Assembly (NCBI GenBank): GCA_028015205.1
Contig: CM051518.1
Location: forward strand, 53,554,372 to 53,618,371
Direction: 5' to 3'
DNA from: Mytilisepta virgata
Taxonomy: Eukaryota; Mollusca; Bivalvia; Mytilida; Mytilidae
Length of the DNA: 64,000 nucleotides
Position numbers and translations under genes: made by a program. The notes under the pieces are model-generated. The model saw only the letters and a program-made list of their open reading frames with translations. It was not told where the DNA came from and made no database searches. Below are positions 48,001-56,700 of the stretch, piece after piece. Numbering within the stretch: position 1 is the first letter of the stretch; each line of letters starts with the position of its first letter.

Positions 48001-50293
48001 CTATTTTTTTTTCAAACACAAGAAAATGTGAAGGTAAGTATCAATGAGACAACATTCTATTCAATATTCAACAGCTGAGTGGTCTTCAAATAGCAACAGC
48101 TTATTCATAAGACCACAAAATTTTGACACCATTGTTTCTGGGACCATTTAGTATGTTCAGTGTCTATCAAAGACAGCCATCAGCTAACTTTTTATAGACT
48201 TCTTAGTAAGAAGGTAGACAATCAAAATCTTACTTGAACCAAACAGGTTTCTCCATACTAACATTAAAAGCAACTTAATTTATTTTGATTTTGTCTTAAA
48301 TCTTTGCAACTGAAAATAAAGGGCTTCGCTAAGCGACTCATAATACAACCTCAACATGTCGACAGGTGAAGACTTAAAGTAAATGTGGACATATAATTAA
48401 TCCTTAGGGCCAGGTGAGCTAAGAAGCCTCAAGGTGAATTAAATGGAATAAATCCTTATAAGAATTAAATGAAACATTTTAAAAAATTACATATCAAGCC
48501 ACATTGCTTTTTTGCCCAAAAACTTACCCAAATATATATGATGATATATGATTCAAAACAAAATTTTTGCAAACAAAAAAATCCAACTTTAACAAACAAG
48601 GGTAATTCATATGATAAAGTTTGTTAAAGCCTATTCTTACCTTATTTATAGCATGTCCAACGTGAGGTTTACCATTTGCATAGGGTGGTCCATCATGGAG
48701 TATAAATTTTTTGTCTCTTGGTTGATTCTGCTGCCATTCATAGAGGGTTTCAAAATTACAGGTCTAAAAAATAAAGTTTTAATACAAATATCAGACACAT
48801 TTGAACCTCTGAAATTGAAAAAAATAATCATTAGTAGTGGGTACATAAACCAATGTGTCCAATCAAAAACCAATCAAAAACACACCATTCTAGGTTAAAG
48901 TTGGTCTATAGATACCACTAAAAGTGAATCTTTAATTCCCAATTCATTTTTCTATTTAAAACATTTATGAACACAGTGCTATGTGAAACATTATAATAAT
49001 TCACTTCATGATACATATGTTTGTTTGTTTAGTTGGGGTTTAACGCCGTTTTCAGCACATTTGGCCATTTTGTGGCGGCAAGTTTTTATTGGTGGAGGAA
49101 GCAGGAGTACCCGGAGAGAACCACCGACCTTCGGTAGGAAAATTGGCAATCCTTGTCAATTAAGATCGGAGTCAAACACACCCTGCCACAGGTGAGATTA
49201 AAACTCACAACCCCAGCGTTGACAGGCTAGTGATCACTTATAGTCATAACGAACTACTTAGACCACTTGGCCACCGAGGCCCCCATGATACATATGAAAA
49301 AATTTCCTTTCCAATATAAATATAAAAATTGAAGGATATGGGGTCAGAGCTTGCAACAAGGTCGACCTCATAATAGTTAAATAATAACAACTAAGAATGG
49401 CTCAACTTCAAGACAAAATAAAAGTGTAACACTGTACTAATATAAGAAGGCATATGAAGTTATTTTTTTATTGAAATACTGGACACTGCTATAATCATTG
49501 TACATATAGTCCAAACAAGAAATTGTTCCCATTGTCCAAATTTACTTCGAAAGGTAAAAGATTTTCAATAAAGGACAGTCGGACAATGAAGGGCTTAAAT
49601 TATGATCAAATATAAAGTGTAGTTTCCAAGCATGTTTCAAGGACTAAATGGTTAACTAAAAGGATATAGTTATACTCATCTTCGAAGGCCAAGGGTTTTG
49701 ATACTCTTTAGAGTTGAATACATATGTATTCTTTGGCTTGGGAAGATGATATATACTTAATTTATTCAAGCTCTGAAAACGCCCGCTCCCCAGATAAGCT
49801 GAAAGGTCTTAAGTCTATTGTTATTTTCATTTTTATAGCAACATCTTCACTCACATTTCTCATATTATTACAGTCTATAAATTCATATTCTGGTGTTTTT
49901 TTTATGAACTATCAAATGTGTCATGCGTGGATAACTCACTGGCTAATTAGATGGAAAGTCCAACCTTTCTGACCTTTCATACATGGTCTTCAGTTTGTTT
50001 ATAATAACATATAGATCAGATGTCTATGCTTAAATAAATAAATGTGATGCATATATTGTATGTTGTAATCTAAATCATCTAAAAAATAAATCTGAACACT
50101 TTTGACATACTTTTTGCAGTTCTTTCTCTCTTTTATTAGCTTCACCATTGCGCATAGTTAATGGAAAATCAGTTCTTGGTAAATTCAAAGTATCACTGTA
50201 TCTTTTGCCTGGTTTTTGTTTTCCTGACTTAGTTCTCATTAAAATCATTTTGCTTTTAGAAGGTTTAAATTTTTTCAGTATATTGCTCATCAT
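26937..50293 (-). CDS. IARS2: Mitochondrial isoleucyl-tRNA synthetase, 23 exons
   Basis: Joins isoleucine to mitochondrial tRNA-Ile (class I synthetase). Exons, 5' to 3': 50293-50111, 48763-48641, 47734-47587, 47195-47044, 46341-46292, 46011-45899, 44199-44109, 42935-42820, 42523-42357, 42019-41929, 40903-40758, 39732-39572, 37906-37804, 37027-36934, 36235-36130, 35528-35426, 34165-34040, 33009-32878, 32034-31928, 29742-29588, 28782-28546, 27619-27484, 27082-26937. Sum 2986 bp, about 995 codons, close to human IARS2 (about 1012 aa). Seen: Lys-rich N-terminus fitting a mitochondrial presequence; HVGH (HIGH motif, exon 2); [11 protein letters not shown] (exon 3); editing domain with [12 protein letters not shown] and [55 protein letters not shown] (exon 16); C-terminal CERC...CRRC zinc motif. 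All joins keep phase except 20/21, which is off by one. Introns hold many repeats. Divergent from the GPR137-like gene. Confidence 0.95.
27873..28245. repeat. Fold-back plus dispersed repeat in IARS2 intron 21
   Basis: 'ataactaatct.gaaat' (27873 onward) is mirrored by 'atttcgagattagttat' (ending 28022), with 'ttcacgag...acgagtgaa' at the core. The following 'tacaagggattatgttttta' and 'acgtcacttcct' recur at 39,030-39,275. Confidence 0.65.
29880..31442. mobile_element. Hairpin-ended element with tandem core, copy 3, in IARS2 intron 19
   Basis: At least eight units spaced about 150-170 bp carry 'aaggaccattgctgcc', 'catagggtccta' and 'ggcggccatcttg'. The right end 'agctcacttgaccctttggg' plus 'acaggtgagctaa' matches copies 1 and 2. 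The frames across it are repeat artefacts. Confidence 0.72.
31435..31680 (-). repeat. Shorter relative of the G/C-run repeat
   Basis: 'ggcaggatcaaagttcatcc', a run of 11 C (31640-31650) and 'aatcaaatggttgctcccct' parallel the 22,430-22,705 arm. Confidence 0.6.
32058..32130. repeat. ACAATT microsatellite
   Basis: About twelve units of 'acaatt' or 'acaattt' in IARS2 intron 18, just upstream of exon 19 in transcript orientation. Confidence 0.85.
33300..33561 (-). mobile_element. tRNA-derived SINE, copy 1 (IARS2 intron 17)
   Basis: Reverse complement begins 'gggggcctcgatgtgg' and ends near a short T/G-rich tail at 33,300. It is flanked by 'taggtgtaaatg' (33288-33299) and 'taggtgaaaatg' (33562-33573), a target duplication with one change. 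It aligns along its length with 49020-49283. Confidence 0.85.
33750..33905 (+). repeat. Mussel-type dispersed repeat
   Basis: Contains 'ttggtcgggttgtctctttg' followed by 'acacattccctgtttcc', a sequence I associate with Mytilus genomes. Open frames across it on both strands are not genes. Confidence 0.6.
34358..34403. repeat. Short G/C-rich hairpin
   Basis: 'tatgccccccaact' is mirrored by 'gggggaggggggcata'. Lies in IARS2 intron 16. Confidence 0.6.
35426..35528 (-). CDS. IARS2: IARS2 exon 16: KMSKS catalytic loop
   Basis: Reads [20 protein letters not shown], then [19 protein letters not shown] (35471-35485) is the second class I signature, which binds ATP and stabilises the activation transition state. 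Confidence 0.95.
35749..35835. repeat. Dispersed repeat 'aaagggcttcgctaag', copy 1
   Basis: 'aaagggcttcgctaagtg', 'acaacatgtcg' and 'agtaaatgtggacatat' recur in the same order at 48319-48405. Both copies are in IARS2 introns. Confidence 0.7.
36782..36881. mobile_element. 100-bp MITE in IARS2 intron 14
   Basis: 'gggcccagttgttcaactt' is mirrored by 'aagttgaacaactggcccc', and inner 'ttaaccc.aggttaa' repeats continue the fold-back. No coding capacity. Confidence 0.8.
37456..37577. mobile_element. Fold-back MITE in IARS2 intron 13
   Basis: 'tataaagcctatgtattat' is mirrored by 'ataatataggctttttata', and the inner 'attgggtcgag' by 'cgagacccaat'. Confidence 0.75.
37907..39571. other. IARS2 intron 12 with repeats
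   Basis: Holds a relative of the 28-kb dispersed repeat (39,030-39,275), a TIR MITE (39,276-39,485), and an uncharacterised block near 38,000-38,200. The 139-codon frame at 39117-39536 runs through these repeats and is not a gene. Confidence 0.5.
39276..39485. mobile_element. 210-bp MITE with TACTGTAAATTC ends
   Basis: 'tactgtaaattcagaaacta' (then 'ttgcg') at the left is mirrored by 'cgcaatgatttcagaattta' (then 'cagta') at the right; TIRs of about 25 bp with a few mismatches. Confidence 0.8.
40085..40395 (+). pseudogene. Decayed Tc1-like transposase fragment in IARS2 intron 11
   Basis: Two frames give [20 protein letters not shown] and LQEDNCLKH, then after a frameshift near 40,280 [20 protein letters not shown]. 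This is the Tc1 order (GTLTxVEgNINaxkYi; DDNAPvH; WPxqSPDLNxIExvW). Only the C-terminal half of the catalytic domain remains, with stops. It belongs to a different branch from the two intact transposases. Confidence 0.75.
40550..40673 (+). pseudogene. IARS2: Inverted copy of IARS2 exon 15 with its acceptor flank
   Basis: 40568-40673 matches the real exon 15 (minus strand 36235-36130) at 100 of 106 positions by eye, on the opposite strand, and still reads [20 protein letters not shown]. The shared sequence continues 18 bases into the flanking intron ('ttaatttaatgtttgtag'), so the copy came from DNA, not from spliced RNA. The donor is broken: gtaaga in the real exon, gaaagt here. Four residues differ. 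It lies 84 bp from real exon 11 and antisense to the gene, so it cannot be spliced into IARS2. Confidence 0.92.
42660..42785. repeat. About 38-bp tandem repeat, three units (IARS2 intron 8)
   Basis: 'ttgacaaatacatgca.ctc' type units recur near 42,692, 42,722 and 42,759. Confidence 0.55.
43216..43292. repeat. 38-bp tandem duplication (IARS2 intron 7)
   Basis: 'gtatgtacccaagtgaatat' followed by 'tc.tc.atcaggaaa' appears at 43216 and 43254. Confidence 0.8.
44304..44476. mobile_element. Fold-back MITE in IARS2 intron 6
   Basis: 'gggtgttatggtggattatc' is mirrored by 'gataatcttatacaataaca' plus 'ccc'. Inner 'attatcacc' and 'gagagtgataa' repeats extend the stem. Confidence 0.6.
44633..45551. mobile_element. 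Long-TIR MITE, copy C, in IARS2 intron 6
   Basis: Ends 'gtccagtcagactaag' and 'gctagattgactggac', in the opposite orientation to copies A and B. It is uninterrupted and gives the empty site for the insertions seen in copy B. TA on the left; the right flank reads 'tc', so the target duplication has changed. Confidence 0.88.
48319..48430. repeat. Dispersed repeat copy 2 plus remnant of a hairpin-ended element
   Basis: Same 'aaagggcttcgctaag' series as 35749-35835, followed by 'agggccaggtgagctaag', the end sequence of the tandem-core family at 5264-5977. Confidence 0.6.
48641..48763 (-). CDS. IARS2: IARS2 exon 2: HIGH motif
   Basis: Reads [20 protein letters not shown], then [22 protein letters not shown] (48653-48664) is the HIGH signature that binds ATP. 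41 codons, phase 0 at both ends. Confidence 0.95.
49020..49283 (-). mobile_element. tRNA-derived SINE, copy 2 (IARS2 intron 1)
   Basis: Flanked by a perfect 13-bp duplication 'catgatacatatg' (49007-49019 and 49284-49296), proof of retroposition. On the minus strand the head 'gggggcctcggtggccaag' is tRNA-like, and the copy closely matches copies 1 and 3. Confidence 0.92.
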
Positions 50294-50710
50294 TTTGAGC
50301 TGCTAAAATGTTGCTATCTGCGTTATATTGGTCACTTCATATGTATCTTTAGATGAAAAGTATGAAAAAGATGGCAATTGAAGAATTTGTTTCTACTGGG
50401 GGCATCCATATTGTAAATCTGCAGAAAATACATTCGGAATTTTTTCCAGTTTAATGTAAATATTGTGCAAATGATCCTTCTAATACTATCCTTATCTACA
50501 TTTTCATAATCACAATACTTAAAATTTGTCAAAAATACCCAAGCTCGTTTACTTATTTGTTAAGCAGAGTAAAAAGTCGAAAATGAAAGTAGGTTCGGAT
50601 GAACTCGGACTTATTCAAAGGTCAAGGTCGCAGCTGTCAGGAAATTATAAATGGACTTTGTGATCAAGATTCAAGATGTAGATTTGTTGTGAATACAAAG
50701 AAAACAAGCT
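50294..50710. promoter_or_regulatory. Shared promoter region of IARS2 and the GPR137-like gene
   Basis: The two start codons face apart with 417 bp between them. No clear TATA box is placed for either gene, and no repeat is present. A head-to-head arrangement with a short gap usually means a bidirectional promoter; that is inference here. Confidence 0.55.
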
Positions 50711-53700
50711 ATGACAGCACATAAACTTTTAGTCTTCCCTGATGTTGTACATAAACGGATAGAACGTGATCTCTTAATATATCAAGAATCTAACAAGAAA
50801 ATAACCTCCACTGAATTTGGATTTAAAAGTTTTCCAACCCTTGCACCAGCTTTAACCCCTGGGGCAGAGTTGTGGCTTACAATATGCTATATCTCACTGT
50901 ATGGAATATTATTTCTCATGATTTACACTCAATTATGGATGATTTGGTACTACCGACATAAACGATTCAGTCATCAGACAGTGTTTTTATTTCTGTGTTT
51001 GTTATGGACCGGCCTAAGAACTACATTATTCTCATTTTATTTTAAAGACTGTTTGCTTGCAAACAAACTTCCATTGGGTTTGTCCTGGTTGTTATACAGT
51101 TTTCCTGTTTGTTTGCAGTATATGACATTATGCCTTCTTGTTTTGTTTTTTGCACAGGTAAATAAATATTAGAAAAGTGTCATAATGCTAGTTATATATT
51201 TGAAAACATTCATGCTATCCCGAAGTAGAATTCTGTACTATGAATTTTGGGGACTTGTCATTTGATGGTAATTATATGATGTATATTTTATATCTTTTAT
51301 TTTTTCCATCAGAAATTTCTGTTAATAATAATATAACTTTTGCTTACAGTTATAACAATTCACATAGCAACCGGTGCTTATCATTAGAAAACCAAAATAT
51401 TTACATGAGACAGACTACCAAAGGCTGATCAGGAGATTGTAAATTTTGATCAGGAGTTTGGGTCTCAAAACTAGAGTATTTTCATAGACATATTTTTATG
51501 TTGCATTTAAAGTTTGCTTGCCTTTTTACTGGAGTATATTTTTTTCTTTTCCGATATTTTACTCACTGTAATTAGGGATTTTTTTTTACTTGATTAAAAA
51601 AAAAGAATTTATGACTCAAGACTGTATGGAAAGGACAAAAATTAATCGAAATTTTTTGGGGAAAATATAGATACTTTTTGACCAATTAAAACTGATTATA
51701 GATTATCATCCTAGTCCTAAATAGTTCAAAAATCAATTGAATTTTCTTGAACTTGTGATTTATGTAATTTTATTCATCCAGAAACCAAAATGAAATATGT
51801 TTGTTTTGTAACCTCCGGTCTTAATTTCTTGCTGTTCTCAATTGTAGTTACAAAGTAGACAGGCTGCTGGCATAATGAATAAAAATGTCTGTAATAAAAT
51901 TCTATTATATCATTAACCTTATCATGCAAACATTGTTTTTGGTACTTCCTCTGCTTGAACAATGTATGCAATTGAGAAAAATGTGTCTTGTGAAATTTTT
52001 GACATCTTTTGATAATATTATTTCTAAATCTCCAGAAGTAGGACAGGAGGTGACCTTTAATAACAGGGTGTTTGTACTCTTGTATGGTGAATTACATGTA
52101 TGCTGGTATCAGCCGTAAAGGCCATGGCATACTATTGCAATTACATTTATATTGACAGTTCTACACATATATTTGTAATTCAATGAAAAAGTAGGCTATG
52201 CTAGTTTTATAACTTTTGTTTTTAGTATAAAGATTCAGCATGCTTATTCTTATGCATTTAGTATTGTCAACAAATGAGGACAAATGCTTTTATTAATACA
52301 TTTGTTCATTGATGTTGTAGGCATGATGCCATTTAATGATAAAATGTAACAAACATAATCTAGGAAGAACAACAAAATATTCAAAAAGATACAAGGTGTA
52401 TAATTTTGTGCCAGTTAAAAGTTCAAGAGTTATCTCCCATACATTACAACAAGGAAATATGTAACTAAAATAATTCAGTGTTAATGACTGGTTCATACTG
52501 TACATTCTTTATTTACAATAAATATTTTACATGATTATATTAAAATTATCATTGCTGACAGTAAATCCAAATTTTTCAACTCAGACATACCTAAAAAAAG
52601 TCTTGAGAGAGATCATTGACATGATATTCTCGATATAAATTCAGTGAAGGACAGGATATAATACAACAGAATTTCTTCTCAACACTTGAATTACATATAT
52701 TTTTAGATTCTCTCTTAAACTGAAACTTTGATATTAAATATTATTAATGTGTCCTCCAGTAGCTAACTGACTATTATACTCATTTTCTCAAATATTATAT
52801 ACTTGGACGTTAAACAATAATTCATCCATCCATCAAATATACTTTAAATGAAAACAATAGTGTGTATCTGTATTATTGCAATTATCTGATGATGTACAAA
52901 ATGGGAAAAAAATACTTTATAAAATTGTGTGTTTACTTTGTTATCGTTGAATAACAGTTTCATTCTTTTCATAATACCAGTTCAAGTATGAAAAAAACGT
53001 TTCCATCTTAAAATTGAATACACTTTTGGTTTAGACAGTAAAAGATTATTACATGAATCAAAAAGTTATAAAAGGAAGTGAAAAGCTTAATTCATTTGAT
53101 AGTTTTGTGTTAGTGTTATAAAAGGAAGTGAAAAGCTTAATTCATTTGATAGTTTTGTGTTAGTGGCTGTATTCATGTAATTTGATAGTTTTGTGTTAAT
53201 GGCTGTCATTTGATTGTTACAATGTACAGTTGTACAATGTATTTAGTGTGGTTGTCAATTTTGTTTTTGCAAAGTGGTCTAGGAAGTTCATAAGTACTCT
53301 GTCAGCAATGAGGATGTAAGTTCAAATCCATCTCTAAATTGACAATGATTGACAATTTTCCTGCCAAAGGTTGAAATTTTTTCTGGATATACCACCTTCC
53401 TCTGTGGATAAAAATTGGCCACTGTCATATATTGTGTAAATAGGTGTAAAACCCTGAAAAACAAAAATCAGGCTTACAAGTGTTTTTATCCATAAAATTT
53501 TGATTTTGATTTTATTTTCGATGGGGGCCTCGGTGGCCGAGTTGTCTAGGGAGTTCGTCATGACTACAAATGATCACTAGCTTGTCAATGCTGAGGTTGT
53601 CAGTTCGAATCTCACCTGTGGCGGCGTGTGTTTGACTCTAATCTTAATTGACAAGGATTGCCAATTTTCCTACCAAAGGTCGGTGGTTCTCTCCGAGTAC

Positions 53701-56700
53701 GCCTGCTTCCTCCACCAATAAAAACTGGCCACTGCAAAATAGCCAAATGTGCTGAAAACGGCGTAAAACCCCAACTAAACAAAATATTTGCGATGTTTTT
53801 TCCTCTTATACTGTATAAATATATATATACAAATATATAAAACCATATATATAATAAAGAAAATTTTTTGGGATAAAAATATCAAAATATAGATTATAAT
53901 TGCATAAATCAGCTGTTTCATGTCACAATATTTTGAAATGACCGACAGTTATCACACAGGTAAATATTATTGTCAAAGATAAACTAAATCACATCTATAC
54001 ATTTTTGTACGTGGTTTTACACCATGATTACATTGTGAGATTAGTAAGTGTTATATTTGATAAATTGATAATGTCTGATAGTATAGATGTTGTTTTGTCT
54101 CATCAGTACATTTTGCAACAACAAAATAAAGTCTAATTTATTTTAGGATAGCAAAACTAAAATTACATTATTCACAATTTAATCATTTAGTTTAAATATA
54201 CAATTCAAAAAGTAGAAATTCAGCTGCTAGGAAAATGAAAGGATATGGGATATGAGTCTATAAGAAACTTATCCCAATAGTTTTGTTTTTAATGGTAATA
54301 TTTATGTAAATACATAGGTAAACAATATTAAAACATTAATTGAAGATTATTTTTGTTTACATTAAATATGCCAAATATTATATAGCATAACAAGTATCAG
54401 GGTAGATCCACAGTTCCAGAAGTAATTAATCCATATATATTTTCACACACCCTAATTAATACCAAAATGTTAAGTATTTGATTGTTGTAGTATTTTCTCA
54501 AATTTTATGTAATAAAACTTTTTATTTTATTTCATAGGTTATTTTTAAAGCTAGAGCTAGATATGAACCTAGTAAATACAAGTAAGTATATAGATAAAAG
54601 TGCACACATATGCAATACACAGTCATTGTCGGAAAATATAAAATTTATTTGGACAAGCTTTAGAAATATGAGAAAAGCTGAACTTTAGTGAGCCTTTTCC
54701 CCATGTTTTGCAGCAAGCCCAAATAAATTATATATTTTCCGACAATGATTTTGTATTGTCTTTATCCTACAATCCCCTTTAGATGCGTAAAATGCCTTCA
54801 AATTACGTTTGAAGTTTAAATTAAACTCCAGTGAAAACGAAGGAAACGCCACGACGTCATCTGATACATTCACTATGCTCCTCGCGCTCTTAATGTAAAC
54901 AAGTACCAGTAGACTTTATTAGGTCATTGACCTAATACAACTAAAGTTATTCTACCCCTTTTATTAGACCGAAAATGGCTTGATTGCAGGATAAAAATCC
55001 ATACATGACCAACAAGTTTGTTCCTTCCACTAAATTACTTTCATTATTTTTATGATTTTAAACAAGAATGAAGATGAAACTAAAGTATTTTTTATTATAA
55101 AATTTTGCTAATTGCTTACTTTTGAACAATAATATTACATGTAATAAACCCACAGAAGTGTTTGCAAATTTGTTTTTTAAATATCATGGCCTTGGTACAT
55201 CTACATGCATTCAAAATGATTCACTTTATTTTGTTTCAGAAAGCCCTTGAGGATTGGTGTATTTTTGTCAGTTGTGATATTTTTAGCTACAAATATTGGA
55301 ATTGCCGTTATTGTAAGACACCAAGCGACAACTAAACATTCCGTGGACTTGAAATACTTGATTATAAGAGTTTCTATAAATGACACATTATTCCTTATAG
55401 CTGCTATTGTGTTGTCATTCTGCATATACAAAATGAGTCGTATGTCGTCTTCAAGTGTTGTATTAGAAGCTAAGGTATTCTATTTTATTTATTTTTAAAA
55501 ATATGAAATATTATGAAAATCTTTACAAGTCATAACACATTCTGTTTAAAACGTTATATGATGAACTGAATATAAATGAAAAAAACATTAACACTGAGTA
55601 AAAATACTCCTTATTGATGGAAAATAAGATTTTCATTGTGCACAGTCTACTTGGACATTACACTATTGTTTTCTGATTATACAGGGGAATGTCCTTTCAA
55701 GACAGCAATAGGGCAAGGTCATAGAAGTGGTGAAAACAAAAATTGCAGAAAAACTTAATTTTGATAACAACTTAATCTTTCGCATCATTAAAATTAGGAA
55801 CATACACATAACATTATACCAGTAACAAATAAATGCAAAAATTAGTTATAATCAACATGATAAATTCGATATTTTGTAAATGTCAAAAGTTAGTTAATAC
55901 TTTTAATAATCTTACCAAAATTTCATAATTTTTAGTGGATGATTTTACTTTTTAGTACGGTGTAGTATATTGGACAAATTTGACATTATATATATGTCAG
56001 AGGTAAAACTTTTTTTTACAGGGAACCAGTTTGTGTCAAGCTCTTGCTACTTGTATCATCACTATTTTGCTGTTTACATCTCGTGTTGTGTATAACTTCC
56101 TTGTCATATGTCCAAAAGTTCAAGACAAGCTACCATCATTTGGTTATGGATGGGTTAATGTTTCTGACCAGGTATGTAAATATCTTAAAAACTGCACTTA
56201 TTCTAGTGGTGTTTGACTTTGTTTCATAAACAAACTTTCAAAATTTTAAAATTTTACCATGCTTCAGATAGCTGGACCATGACGGATGGTGTGATCATTT
56301 CAAATGTCCCTAATATTCTATGGAAAGAAATGGCAATAACATAAGTAATTATCAGAAAACTTCTGAAAACTATATACCAAACTTAATTTGATAGACATCA
56401 CATACAAACAAAGATGTTTGTTTCAGCTTGGGAAAGATATGTCTTACAGTGTTAGAATATTTTCCATTGAAAGAAAATATAATATAGGATTATGATCTTT
56501 TATGGTCCGGATACCTTGAAGTGTGAAGTTTATGTGTCATAGTCGGAGAAGAGGATTACATTTCCCTTGGGTTTATTTTCTTTTGAAGTTTACCAAGTGT
56601 ATCTACTGCAAATGTAACGGAGATTCGCTTTAAGTCACTTATGCAAAACCAATAATTTTATTGCTATTCTTTCAGGCAGAAATTTTTTTACATTAAAATT

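Larger units (their letters stand above)
51158..54537 (+). other. Intron 1 of the GPR137-like gene
   Basis: 3.4 kb. It contains a 50-bp tandem duplication (53065-53164), a diverged SINE (53272-53460) and a full SINE (53523-53780). Frames at 51240-52505 are not supported as genes. Confidence 0.6.

Noticed and set aside
53523..53610. tRNA-Leu/Ser-like gene
   Set aside because: A and B boxes are present, but this is the head of a repeated SINE.
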